Shown here: piece by piece, positions 1-7,222 of the stretch | Position numbering within the stretch: the stretch's first letter is position 1 | Layout of the letters: each line of letters begins with the position of its first letter | Assembly: GCA_902492455.1 (NCBI GenBank) | Contig: CABULH010000027.1 | Location: 1 to 45,482, forward strand | Direction: 5' to 3' | Length of the DNA: 45,482 nt | Source of the DNA: an uncultured Oscillospiraceae bacterium | Lineage (GTDB): Bacteria > Bacillota > Clostridia > Oscillospirales > Acutalibacteraceae | Notes under the pieces: generated by a model | What the model was told of the DNA's origin: nothing | Databases searched by the model: none | The model's input: only the letters and a program-made list of their open reading frames with translations | Translations under genes and position numbers: made by a program

Positions 1-294
1 CTTTGTTACCTTTTGGGATATGGCGTAGGATCCTCACAGTGGCGGCGGTTATCCTAGCCTCGATCCTCCGTGAAGCGCCCGGCGAGTCTCCCGGTGTTTA
101 TGGAGCCCGGAGATTCTACTGGGACTGGTGCTGGCGATGCGAACCCTAGGGCGACCAAGCCGCCCAATGATGGAGACGGACAATGCGTTTTTGCGTCCTT
201 TTGGGGCATAGGCCAAAAGGACGTGGCCGCCTGTGATAGTATTTATGCCTTCGCTGACTTTTATCTGGCGGACATACATGGAATAAATTTTTAA

Positions 295-367
295 TTGACA
301 TTCAGTGAATGTCATATCGTACTTAATAATAGCATAAAATAAGCCTGTTGACAAGTAGTGAATGTCA
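295..367 (+). promoter_or_regulatory. Promoter region with twin palindromic operators of the xre gene
   Basis: A perfect 19-bp palindrome, TGACATTCAGTGAATGTCA, lies at 296-314. A second, imperfect copy, TGACAAGTAGTGAATGTCA, lies at 349-367, 53 bp further on (about five helical turns). Each site overlaps a TTGACA hexamer (295-300 and 348-353). The second site ends 12 bp before the preferred start codon of the Xre gene and covers its ribosome-binding region. This is a typical arrangement for an autorepressed Xre gene. The operator role is inferred from position and symmetry. Confidence 0.6.
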
Positions 368-379
368 AGAGGCGATGAA

Positions 380-625
380 ATGTATAAAAATAGAGCAAAG
401 GACGGCAGGACAAACCTGTGTGGCAAACAGGTTTCTTTACTGCGGAAGCAGATGCGTCCAAAGGTTTCTCAAAAAGCACTAGCAGATAAATTACAGCTGG
501 AAGATATTGATTTGGATAAAAATGCGATTCAACGCATTGAAAGCGGAAAGCGTTTTGTGACAGATATTGAATTAAAAGGTTTAGCTAAGGTACTCGGTGT
601 TTCTACAGATGAATTACTAAAATAA
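380..625 (+). CDS. Small Xre-family HTH transcriptional regulator
   Basis: An 81-residue protein that is almost entirely one helix-turn-helix domain of the Cro/CI (Xre) type. The recognition region is around KNAIQRIESGKRFVTDIELK, followed by LAKVLGVSTDELL, the usual end of the fold. The ATG at 380 is preferred over the in-frame ATG at 362: AAGAGG sits 7 bp upstream of 380, while 362 lies inside an operator-like palindrome. The gene is clearly more AT-rich than its neighbours, suggesting acquisition or element remnant status, although similar short Xre proteins are also ordinary chromosomal genes in Clostridia. It probably represses itself through the twin palindromes upstream. Its other targets cannot be seen here. 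Confidence 0.8.
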   Translation: MYKNRAKDGRTNLCGKQVSLLRKQMRPKVSQKALADKLQLEDIDLDKNAIQRIESGKRFVTDIELKGLAKVLGVSTDELLK

Positions 626-630
626 AGAGG

Positions 631-656
631 AAGCCATAACAGATCTGTTATAGCTT
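631..656 (+). terminator. Palindromic terminator-like hairpin, copy 1
   Basis: A hairpin built on AAGCCATAACAGA and its complement starts 6 bp after the xre stop codon. It is perfect except for one C-A mismatch and has a short T run after it. The same palindrome recurs at 926-951. Confidence 0.6.
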
Positions 657-663
657 TCAGCTT

Positions 664-925
664 GTCGATAAACCAGCAGACAAATAGCAAGATACACAAA
701 ACTCTGTGTTCCTTCGGAACACCGGGGAACCCCCGGCGAGGGTTCCCCGCCGTAAAACGTCCCACTGGGACGTTTTACGCCCCTCCTGCGCTCTTTTAGG
801 AAGATATTTCGTCCTCTGAGGAGGACGACGGGGGCCCTGCCCCTCGACCCCGCCGCCTTTTGAAAAAGGCGGGCGAAAACTTTTTGTGCAGTATTTTCCG
901 CGAAACGACTTTTTTGACAGTCTCG
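664..925. repeat. Hairpin-rich palindromic intergenic element
   Basis: A roughly 260-bp non-coding segment made of consecutive hairpins: CGGGGAACCC/GGGTTCCCCG (723-749), a perfect 14+1+14 palindrome around CGTAAAACGTCCCA (751-779), TCGTCCTC/GAGGACGA (809-828) and CCGCCTTTT/AAAAGGCGG (853-872). It is much more GC-rich than the xre gene beside it. I see no supported reading frame on either strand. It looks like a REP/MITE-type structured repeat inserted in or next to the terminator that flanks it on both sides. No copy elsewhere in the window was noticed. Confidence 0.5.
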
Positions 926-955
926 AAGCCATAACAGATCTGTTATGGCTTTTTC
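926..955 (+). terminator. Palindromic terminator, copy 2
   Basis: A perfect 26-bp palindrome (13+13) running straight into a T run, so it is a good intrinsic terminator. Its first 21 bases are identical to those at 631-651. One of the two copies is presumably the original xre terminator and the other a duplication. Confidence 0.65.
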
Positions 956-1044
956 TTTCCGTAAATGGCTCTTTTTGCATATTCCCCTAGAGCTTAATGC
1001 TGACGTATGAACGCCTGTGCTTAATGGCGGAGAGGATTCCTTTT

Positions 1045-1102
1045 GGAAGCTGAAGAAGGGCGGGAAACCGTGAAACCGGTTTCCCGCCCTTCTTCAGCTT
1101 CC
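1045..1102. repeat. Long perfect inverted repeat at the 3' end of the M23 gene
   Basis: A 25-bp arm (1045-1069) and its exact complement (1078-1102) are separated by 8 bp. The distal arm contains the stop codon and last codons of the minus-strand peptidase gene. The T-rich side lies on the plus strand after 1102, so as a terminator it fits plus-strand transcription better. On the minus strand it would act as a 3' stabilising or blocking hairpin. Confidence 0.7.
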
Positions 1103-2137
1103 TTCCGTTTTTATCTCCCGGTATCCATATACCCGGCTGTATTCCTTTGTCTCCGGGTCCTTCACTACCTCGCAGCGGTTGCGGTAGAGCAGTCGGATCA
1201 GGGGATAAACATCTACCCAGATTTCGTTGTTGCCCTCCTTTTGGGACTCGTCGAAGATCAGCTGGAGGCCGAAATGCAGGTGGGGCTGTTTGATGTTGTT
1301 GACGTTCTCCTTGGTGCTGTAGCCCGTGTGCCCCAGGTATCCGATCACATCTCCCGGCTGCACCACCGATCCCACCTCCAGCGACTTGTTGAAAGGAAAA
1401 TTCTGCCGCAGATGGGCGTAGTAGTAATACCGCTTTTTATCCAGGCTGCGGATGCCGATCCGCCAGCCGCCGTATTGGTTCCAGCCCAGGGCCTCCACCG
1501 TGCCCCCCTCCACCGCAATAATCGGCGTGCCGGTGGCGCCCATGAGATCATGCCCCAGATGCTTGCGCTTGAAGCCGTAATCCCGGCTGGTTCCGAAATC
1601 GTCAAAATCGCTGTAGGGGTAGTTTTTGGCGATGGGGGAGAAGCCTTTCAGACCATACTTGCGCACCCATTTTTTACCCCCCTCGGCGGTTTCGTCCGCC
1701 ACTTCGATTTCGTATTCCCCCACCAGTCCATCCAGCACCGCGCCGTAGGCCTCCCGATAATAGGGGTAATATTTCAGGTTTTCCGTCAGCTCCGCGATGG
1801 TTTTGCCGCTCTGCAGCTCCTTCGCCACCGCGTCCAGCTGGCTGGCCTTGAACTTTTTGAATTCTCCGCCGTTTTTGGCGGCCAGATAGGCCAGCAGCTC
1901 CACCCAGTTCAGCGGAGTTTCCGTCTCATGAGCGGCCACGTCCAGCTTCAGTGCCTTATCCAGCGCCTCGTAAGGGACGTTGAAATCCACCCATTTGATA
2001 TACTTCTTCTCTTCTCCGGCGGTGGCCTGTACATGGTTATACAGCAGGCTGCCGCCGGAGAGCAGCAGCAGCGCGCACAGCACGATCACCGCCGCCCGTT
2101 TCAGTTGTTTCGCCGTAATGATGGTAAACATGCGCAT
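1094..2137 (-). CDS. Membrane-anchored M23 (LytM-type) metallopeptidase
   Basis: About 347 residues from the ATG at 2137 (2131 is nearly as good). Longer in-frame starts would put an unlikely charged stretch before the signal anchor, and a TATAAA-like box sits between them and this start. An N-terminal hydrophobic segment anchors or exports the protein. A helical region follows, then a C-terminal peptidase M23 domain with the zinc ligands visible: the HLGHD motif inside RKHLGHDLMG, the YAHL histidine and the HLH motif of PHLHFGL. The GTPIIAVEGGTVE and QPGDVIGYLGHTG segments are typical lysostaphin/LytM strands. Likely a peptidoglycan endopeptidase, or a sporulation-type SpoIIQ relative, acting outside the membrane. 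It is a single gene and its stop codon sits in a long hairpin. Confidence 0.85.
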   Translation of the reverse strand: MRMFTIITAKQLKRAAVIVLCALLLLSGGSLLYNHVQATAGEEKKYIKWVDFNVPYEALDKALKLDVAAHETETPLNWVELLAYLAAKNGGEFKKFKASQLDAVAKELQSGKTIAELTENLKYYPYYREAYGAVLDGLVGEYEIEVADETAEGGKKWVRKYGLKGFSPIAKNYPYSDFDDFGTSRDYGFKRKHLGHDLMGATGTPIIAVEGGTVEALGWNQYGGWRIGIRSLDKKRYYYYAHLRQNFPFNKSLEVGSVVQPGDVIGYLGHTGYSTKENVNNIKQPHLHFGLQLIFDESQKEGNNEIWVDVYPLIRLLYRNRCEVVKDPETKEYSRVYGYREIKTEGS

Positions 2138-2353
2138 CTCTGCCAATCTGCCCTGGGGGCGCAAATTCGATGGAGTCATTTTTATATGTATGCGGCCCCT
2201 TTGTCCCAGTATGCTCTTGATGGTGCAGGAGAAACGGTGCATTTTCCTCGACGAATGAGGAAAATGAAAGCCCCGCCTGTTTACGCAATCGGCAAACAGG
2301 CGAGGCAGGGGAGTGAAATGTAGTCACATTGGTTTATATCCGGCAGGAATTAG

Positions 2354-2383
2354 TGGACAAAATGCGGCTGAATATGATAGGAT
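2354..2383 (+). promoter_or_regulatory. Promoter of the small hydrophobic peptide gene
   Basis: TGGACA, an 18-bp spacer and TAGGAT precede a short leader that ends in a very strong ribosome binding site. The stretch 2137-2354 otherwise holds only two short inverted repeats (around 2242-2265 and 2270-2300) and the presumed minus-strand promoter of the peptidase. Confidence 0.5.
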
Positions 2384-2433
2384 ATAGCGGTAGCCGAAGG
2401 GCGCTCATCTCCAAGGAAAAGGAGGTGATGCCG

Positions 2434-2517
2434 ATGGGGAAAAAGATTGTCAGGTACATACTTTGTCTGATAATCTTGTTTCTGCTGTTTATGGTTTCCT
2501 CCATAAAAGCAAACTAG
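2434..2517 (+). CDS. 27-residue hydrophobic peptide, possible type I toxin
   Basis: The ATG at 2434 lies 8 bp after an ideal AGGAGG in AAGGAGGTGATG. A longer frame from 2329 has no such signal and is probably leader. The peptide begins MGKKIVRY, continues with a single transmembrane helix rich in L, I and F, and ends SSIKAN. The gene is followed immediately by two hairpins (2515-2580). A compact transcript, strong translation signal, tiny membrane peptide and structured 3' end is the layout of Firmicutes holin-like/type I toxin loci. No antisense RNA promoter was established, so the toxin role is inference. Confidence 0.5.
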   Translation: MGKKIVRYILCLIILFLLFMVSSIKAN

Positions 2518-2580
2518 CCGTTGTGGTAGCGCACAACGACTAGCGAAACAACAAAGGCACCAAGCACGAGTGCCCTTTGT
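2515..2580 (+). terminator. Two hairpins ending the small peptide transcript
   Basis: CTAGCCGTTGTG pairs with CACAACGACTAG (2515-2542, one internal mismatch), overlapping the stop codon. ACAAAGGCAC then pairs with GTGCCCTTTGT (2551-2580). The second is terminator-like but only weakly T-tailed. Confidence 0.5.
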
Positions 2581-2690
2581 CTACCCTCATTATAGAGGGA
2601 GCGGGAAGAAAAGTCAAGAGAAGCGGGTACAGGGGAAGCGGTGGGGAGTTTTCACACGGCCAGGTCTTTCCTTTTAAATACTGAATGGGC

Positions 2691-2725
2691 AAAGCCCCGG
2701 CCGGATCAAATCCGGCCGGGGCTTT
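2691..2725 (-). terminator. Terminator hairpin after trpB2
   Basis: A perfect 16-bp stem (AAAGCCCCGGCCGGAT and its complement) with a 3-nt loop, 9 bp beyond the stop codon of the minus-strand trpB2 gene. No strong T tract follows it on the minus strand. Confidence 0.6.
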
Positions 2726-2733
2726 CAAAAGAT

Positions 2734-4104
2734 TCAATCGATTTTGGGGAGCAGATCGAAGCCCCTTTGCAGATCCTCGTCGGTGGGAATATAATCGGTC
2801 ATGGTTCCTTCCAAATAGGAGGTATAGGCGTTCATATCGAAGTAGCCGGTGCCGGTCAAGCCGAAGAGAATGGTTTTCGCCTCGCCGGATTCCCGACACT
2901 TGATGGCTTCGTCGATGGCGGCCCGGATGGCGTGGGAGGATTCCGGCGCCGGGAGGATGGTTTCCTCCTTGGCGAACTGCACCGCCGCCTCGAACACCTT
3001 GGTCTGCTCCACTGCCACGGCCTTCATATACCCGTCGTGATACAGCTTGGAAAGGATGGGACTCATACCGTGGTAGCGCAGCCCGCCGGCATGGTTGGCG
3101 GAGGGGATAAACTCGCTGCCCAGGGTATACATCCGGGCCAGAGGGGTGACGTGGCCGGTGTCGCAGAAATCGTAGGCGTAGCGGCCGCGGGTGAGAGAGG
3201 GGCAGGAGGCAGGTTCCACGGCGATGAACTCGGTGTTGGGCCGGGTACCGTCCAGCTTATCCTTCATAAAGGCCGCCATCAGTCCCCCAAGATTGGAGCC
3301 GCCGCCGGCGCAGCCGATGACGATATCCGGGTATTCCCCAATCTTTTCCATAGCGGCCTTGGATTCCAGGCCGATGACCGACTGGTGCAGCAGCACCTGG
3401 TTCAGCACCGAACCCAGGACATACCGGCAATCGGGGGTGTGCAGCGCCTTCTCGATGGCCTCGGAAATGGCGCAGCCCAGGGAGCCGCCGGTGCCGGGAT
3501 GGGCGGCGAGGATCTGGCGGCCCACTTCGGTGGTATCGGAGGGGCTGGGGATGATATTGGCCCCGAAGGTGTGAATCACCGCTTTGCGGAAGGGCTTCTG
3601 CTCATAGCTGACCTTTACCATGTAGACGGTAAGGTCCAGCCCGTAGTGGGCGCAGGCCATCGCCAGGGCGGTGCCCCACTGGCCCGCTCCGGTCTCGGTG
3701 GTGAGGGAGGTGAGGCCCTGTTTCTTGGCATAGTACACCTGGGCGGCGGCAGAGTTCAGCTTATGGGAGCCGGAGGTGTTGTTGCCCTCGAATTTGTAAT
3801 AAATCTTGGCCGGGGTATCCAGGGCTTTTTCCAGGTTATAAGCCCGGATCAAGGGGGAGGGACGGAAGATTTTATAAAAGTTCTGCACCTCTTCCGGGAT
3901 ATCGATATACCGGTCGGTGGCGTTCATTTCCTGAGCGCACAGGTCGTCGCAGAAGATGGGCAGCATATCCGCAGGTCCCACCGGCTGATGGGTGACGGGA
4001 TGCAGATAGGGATCGGGCTGCTCCTTCATATCGGCCCGCAGATTGTACCACTGCTTGGGCATCTCCTCTTCCGAGAGATAGACGCGATAGGGGACCTTGC
4101 TCAT
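2734..4104 (-). CDS. trpB2: TrpB2-type tryptophan synthase beta chain (PLP enzyme)
   Basis: 456 residues, the length of the TrpB-like (TrpB2, TIGR01415) branch and longer than classical TrpB (about 400). It makes L-tryptophan from indole and serine with pyridoxal phosphate. The PLP lysine is K115 in SGSHKLNSA and the phosphate-binding loop is GGGSN (267-271). The ETGAGQWGTALA segment matches the catalytic glutamate region. No trpA lies nearby, which is normal for TrpB2, thought to use free indole. It is the last gene of a minus-strand unit behind a tryptophan ABC importer, 41 bp after trpZ, so salvage of indole or tryptophan is the likely role. It should be under the Trp T-box upstream of trpX. 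Confidence 0.93.
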   Translation of the reverse strand: MSKVPYRVYLSEEEMPKQWYNLRADMKEQPDPYLHPVTHQPVGPADMLPIFCDDLCAQEMNATDRYIDIPEEVQNFYKIFRPSPLIRAYNLEKALDTPAKIYYKFEGNNTSGSHKLNSAAAQVYYAKKQGLTSLTTETGAGQWGTALAMACAHYGLDLTVYMVKVSYEQKPFRKAVIHTFGANIIPSPSDTTEVGRQILAAHPGTGGSLGCAISEAIEKALHTPDCRYVLGSVLNQVLLHQSVIGLESKAAMEKIGEYPDIVIGCAGGGSNLGGLMAAFMKDKLDGTRPNTEFIAVEPASCPSLTRGRYAYDFCDTGHVTPLARMYTLGSEFIPSANHAGGLRYHGMSPILSKLYHDGYMKAVAVEQTKVFEAAVQFAKEETILPAPESSHAIRAAIDEAIKCRESGEAKTILFGLTGTGYFDMNAYTSYLEGTMTDYIPTDEDLQRGFDLLPKID

Positions 4105-4145
4105 GGCGGTTCATCCTTTCCTTTTCATCTTTGGTATGTGGCGGC

Positions 4146-4919
4146 TCAGTTGCCGCACTCGATGCTGATGTCGTTGAAGATTTTCAGCAGGTCGTCAATA
4201 GAGGCGTTTTTCTTTTCTTCTCCCCGCAGATCCAGGATGCAGCGGCCCTCGTGCATCATCAGCAGCCGGGTGCCGTATTCCAGGGCAAACCGCAGGTTGT
4301 GGGTCACCATCAGGGTTGTCATTCCCTTTTCTCCCACCAGCCTGTCGGTGATGTCCATTACCCGCTGGGAGGATTTGGGATCCAGGGCGGCGGTATGTTC
4401 ATCCAGGATCAGCAGGTCGATGGGGGTCATGTTGGCGAGGATCAGGGCCAGCGCCTGCCGCTGGCCGCCGGACAGGGAACCCACCGGCACATGCAGCCGG
4501 TTTTCCAGCCCCATGTCACAGGTTTCCAGCAGGGATTTGTAATAGTCGATTCGCCGTTTATTGACTCCGCGGCCCAGGCTGTAAAGCCCCTTTTTGTTAT
4601 CCGCCAGGGCCATATTTTCCAGAATCGTCAGTTCCGGGCAGGAGCCCTTGGCCGGGTCCTGGAACACCCGGCCGAGAAAACCGGCCCGCCGGTGCTCGCT
4701 CATTTTGGTGATGTCCCGGTCCTCCACAAATATCCGGCCGCCGTCCAGGGGCAGGGTGCCGCAGAGCAGATTCAGCAGGGTAGTTTTACCTGAGCCGTTG
4801 GAGCCCACGATGGAGACGAATTCGCCTTTATCCACCTCCAGGCTGAAATGATCGAAGAGGGTGGTTTCGTCGGGGGTGCCCACATTAAAGCGCTTGACGA
4901 TTTCATCGAACCTAATCAC
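4146..4919 (-). CDS. trpZ: ABC transporter ATPase, TrpZ-like
   Basis: ATP-binding subunit of the importer formed with the two genes upstream. Walker A is GSNGSGKTT, the signature is LSGGQRQALAL, Walker B is DLLILDEH followed by TAALD, and the switch histidine is in TLMVTHN. The GTG at 4919 is preferred over the ATG at 4949: GGAGGG lies just upstream, and it overlaps the permease stop as GTGATTAG (8 bp), typical of translational coupling. That gives 257 residues. Known trpXYZ-type systems import tryptophan. The Trp T-box and adjacent trpB2 support the same substrate here. Confidence 0.88.
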   Translation of the reverse strand: MIRFDEIVKRFNVGTPDETTLFDHFSLEVDKGEFVSIVGSNGSGKTTLLNLLCGTLPLDGGRIFVEDRDITKMSEHRRAGFLGRVFQDPAKGSCPELTILENMALADNKKGLYSLGRGVNKRRIDYYKSLLETCDMGLENRLHVPVGSLSGGQRQALALILANMTPIDLLILDEHTAALDPKSSQRVMDITDRLVGEKGMTTLMVTHNLRFALEYGTRLLMMHEGRCILDLRGEEKKNASIDDLLKIFNDISIECGN

Positions 4920-5829
4920 GGGACGCCCTCCTTCCTTTATCCAGCACATTGCTTACCAGCAGCACCAGCACGAACAGAGTGGACATGATCAGCTTGAGCT
5001 GGTCGCTCCAGTTCAGGGCGGTGGCGGCGGAAAGGGCGATCTGATAAATCAGGGCGCCGATGAGCACCTTGGTGGTAGGCCGCAGAAAACGCACCTTGCG
5101 CAGCAGGGAAACGCCGATAATAACGGCAGCCAGTCCCATCACCACCATGCCGGTGCCGAATTGGAGTTCGGCCGTCTTTTTCTGCTGGGTAATCAGCGCC
5201 CCAGCCATGGCCGCGAAGCCGTTGCCCAGCGCCAGCCCCAGGATCTTGGAGATGCCGGGGTTGCGGGAAAGCATGGTGACGTATTGGGCGTTGCTGCCCG
5301 TAGCCCGGAGCAGCAGGCCGGATTTGGTGGAGAGATACCAGTCCAGCAGATATTTGCACACCAGCGCCAGCACCAGCAGGGTCAGCAGGGTGCGGATGCC
5401 GTACCGGCCCAGCTTGACGTCGGGCAGCAGGCTCATGGGCGCGGCGTTGAAGAGCACCTCCGATTCGGAGAAGGTGGCGATGGACATGCCGCCGGTGGCC
5501 GCCTTCATCAGCATCAGGTTCACCGACAGCAGGGCGGTCATCACCAGGATGCCGCACAGCAGCGGGCGGATTTTCAGCTTCACATGCAGGAATCCCGTCA
5601 CGCAGCCGGCGGCGGCCCCCGCCGCGAAGGCGGCCAACAGCGCCAGCCAGGGATTCACCCCTTTGAGAATCAGCATGGCGGAGACCACGCCTCCCAGGGG
5701 AACGGTGCCGTCCACCGAGAGGTCAGGGAAATCCAGGATGCTGTAGGTAATGTACACCCCCAGCGCCAGGACCCCGTACATGGCGGCCATCTGCAGATTC
5801 AGCAGCGACATATTGAGAAAGAAATCCAT
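4912..5829 (-). CDS. trpY: ABC transporter permease, TrpY-like
   Basis: About 305 residues with 8-9 hydrophobic helices, of the branched-chain-type permease family that pairs with PF04392 binding proteins. The ATG at 5829 is chosen over 5859 because AAAGG and GGG precede it and the upstream start has no ribosome binding site. Membrane channel of the tryptophan (or related aromatic) importer. It lies 55 bp after trpX and overlaps the ATPase gene by 8 bp, so the three form one transcriptional unit. The substrate is inferred from the T-box specifier codon and from trpB2. Confidence 0.87.
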   Translation of the reverse strand: MDFFLNMSLLNLQMAAMYGVLALGVYITYSILDFPDLSVDGTVPLGGVVSAMLILKGVNPWLALLAAFAAGAAAGCVTGFLHVKLKIRPLLCGILVMTALLSVNLMLMKAATGGMSIATFSESEVLFNAAPMSLLPDVKLGRYGIRTLLTLLVLALVCKYLLDWYLSTKSGLLLRATGSNAQYVTMLSRNPGISKILGLALGNGFAAMAGALITQQKKTAELQFGTGMVVMGLAAVIIGVSLLRKVRFLRPTTKVLIGALIYQIALSAATALNWSDQLKLIMSTLFVLVLLVSNVLDKGRRASRD

Positions 5830-5883
5830 GAAATCCCAACCTTTATCTGATATCGGCATCTGCCGGAAGAAGTGGGGCGGGGC

Positions 5884-6882
5884 TTATTTGGCGGCTGTAT
5901 TCTGAGCGGAGGCGTAATCCGCCGGGACGGTCAGTCCCAGAGAAGCGGCCACGTCGCCGTTGTATACAGGAAAGCTGTCTTTAATCAGAATCACGGAGGT
6001 GTCGGCGGCCTTCTCACCCTTCAACACCTTGGCGGCCAGCTCGCCGGTGGCTTCGCCCAGGGCTACGTAATCCAGGCTTTCGGAGGCCAGGCAGCCCTTG
6101 ACAACCTGCTCGATTTCCGAGCCGTAGACCGGGATCTTCGCGCCGTTGGCCTGCTCCAGCACCACGCTGAGGTTATCCACCACCAGGTTGTCGGTGAAGT
6201 TGTTGATGCAGTCCACCTGGCTCACCAGAGCGCTAGCCGCCGCCGGAATATCCGCCGCAGACTGGACGCCCTTTTCCACGATTTCAAAGCCGTAATTCGG
6301 CGCCAGTTCTCTGATCTCGTTCAGGTTGGACATGGAGTTGGCTTCGGCGGTGTTGTAGAGGATGCCGATTTTCTTAGCGTCCGGCTGAAAGGCACGGATC
6401 ATTTTCAACTGCCCTTCCAGATTCAGTCGGTCGGAGCTGCCGGTGCAGTTGTTGCCGGATTTTTCCAGGGACTGGACCAGCTTCGCCGCCACCGGATCGT
6501 TCACCGCACAGAAGATGGCGGGGATATCACCGGCAGCCGCATTATAAGCGGATATGGCGGCGGGGGTGGCGATGCCGATGATCATATCCACGTTTTTGTT
6601 TGCCATGGTGCCGGCGATGGAGTCGGCGGTGGTGGGATCACCCTGGGCGTTTTTCAGATCGATGCGGCAGGTTTCCCCGTCCTTGTAGCCCGCTGCTTCC
6701 AGGCCCTTGATAAGTCCCTCGTAGCAGTTGTCCAGGGAGGAATGGACAGCGAACTGGATGATGCCGATGGTGGGCAGATCCTTATCCGTGCTGCCATCGC
6801 CGGCATCGCTGCAGGAAGCCAGGGGCAGGGTCAGCAGAGCGGCGGAAAGGGCCAGGGCGAAAACTTTTATCAGCTTTTTCAT
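5884..6882 (-). CDS. trpX: ABC transporter substrate-binding lipoprotein, TrpX-like (PF04392)
   Basis: 332 residues. The signal peptide ends in the lipobox LASC with Cys24 as lipidation site, followed by a linker rich in D and G. The mature part has the two-lobed fold of the ABC_sub_bind (PF04392) family: LPTIGIIQFAVHSSLDN at the start, a central MIIGIATPAAISA and FQPDAKKIGILYN. This family includes the tryptophan-binding TrpX of streptococci. The start is supported by AAGGAGAG 10 bp upstream. It is the first gene of the importer-trpB2 unit and lies directly behind the tandem leader ORFs and the Trp T-box. Confidence 0.9.
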   Translation of the reverse strand: MKKLIKVFALALSAALLTLPLASCSDAGDGSTDKDLPTIGIIQFAVHSSLDNCYEGLIKGLEAAGYKDGETCRIDLKNAQGDPTTADSIAGTMANKNVDMIIGIATPAAISAYNAAAGDIPAIFCAVNDPVAAKLVQSLEKSGNNCTGSSDRLNLEGQLKMIRAFQPDAKKIGILYNTAEANSMSNLNEIRELAPNYGFEIVEKGVQSAADIPAAASALVSQVDCINNFTDNLVVDNLSVVLEQANGAKIPVYGSEIEQVVKGCLASESLDYVALGEATGELAAKVLKGEKAADTSVILIKDSFPVYNGDVAASLGLTVPADYASAQNTAAK

Positions 6883-6949
6883 AAGAGAATCTCTCCTTAA
6901 TTCTTTTTTGGAAGGAATGCTTTATTAATCGCTAAGAGCAGCAGTTATG

Positions 6950-7039
6950 CTATTGGAACGATATCCTAATCAGACGCTGTTGTCCTGCGCATTCCAGTGG
7001 GGACGATTGGCAAGGCCAATCGTCAGGAGCAGCGGCCAT
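6950..7039 (-). CDS. Leader peptide ORF 4 (repeat-encoded, 29 codons)
   Basis: Starts ATG one base after the TAG of ORF 3 (TAGCATG) and ends RLIRISFQ-TAG, with one change from its sister ORFs. One Trp codon (codon 8) lies in the repeat hairpin. After its stop a degenerate start (ATA in place of ATG) begins a broken fifth copy. The trpX ATG is 68 bp downstream. Expression by re-initiation is inference. Confidence 0.4.
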   Translation of the reverse strand: MAAAPDDWPCQSSPLECAGQQRLIRISFQ

Positions 7040-7040
7040 G

Positions 7041-7130
7041 CTATTGGATCGATATCCTAATCAGACGCTGTTGTCCTGCGCATTCCAGTGGGGACGATTG
7101 GCAAGGCCAATCGTCAGGAGCAGCGGCCAT
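7041..7130 (-). CDS. Leader peptide ORF 3 (repeat-encoded, 29 codons)
   Basis: Identical in sequence to ORF 2: begins MAAAPDDW, ends QQRLIRISIQ. Separated from the ORF 2 stop by a single C. There is no good ribosome binding site of its own, so translation would depend on re-initiation. Confidence 0.4.
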   Translation of the reverse strand: MAAAPDDWPCQSSPLECAGQQRLIRISIQ

Positions 7131-7131
7131 G

Positions 7132-7221
7132 CTATTGGATCGATATCCTAATCAGACGCTGTTGTCCTGCGCATTCCAGTGGGGACGATTGGCAAGGCCA
7201 ATCGTCAGGAGCAGCGGCCAT
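7132..7221 (-). CDS. Leader peptide ORF 2 (repeat-encoded, 29 codons)
   Basis: Begins MAAAPDDW one base after the stop of ORF 1 and ends QQRLIRISIQ-TAG. Codon 8 is TGG and lies in the ascending arm of the 10-bp hairpin of the repeat, so ribosome position could affect that hairpin. Only a weak AGGA lies upstream, inside ORF 1. Confidence 0.4.
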   Translation of the reverse strand: MAAAPDDWPCQSSPLECAGQQRLIRISIQ

Positions 7222-7222
7222 G

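Noticed and set aside
1..294. Reading frames on both strands at the left edge (49-426 minus, 70-294 plus)
   Set aside because: No ribosome binding site, compositionally odd translations with no recognisable domain; frame 1 from base 1 stops at 57. The stretch may be the remnant of an element or the tail of an upstream gene, but nothing can be supported. No tRNA, repeat or integrase signature was seen in it.
2329..2433. N-terminal extension of the small hydrophobic peptide
   Set aside because: The frame stays open to 2329, but it crosses the predicted promoter and the strong ribosome binding site lies just before the internal ATG at 2434.
2641..4542. 633-residue open frame on the plus strand across trpB2 and trpZ
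   Set aside because: Antisense shadow of GC-rich genes; Gly/His/Gln-rich translation and no start signal.
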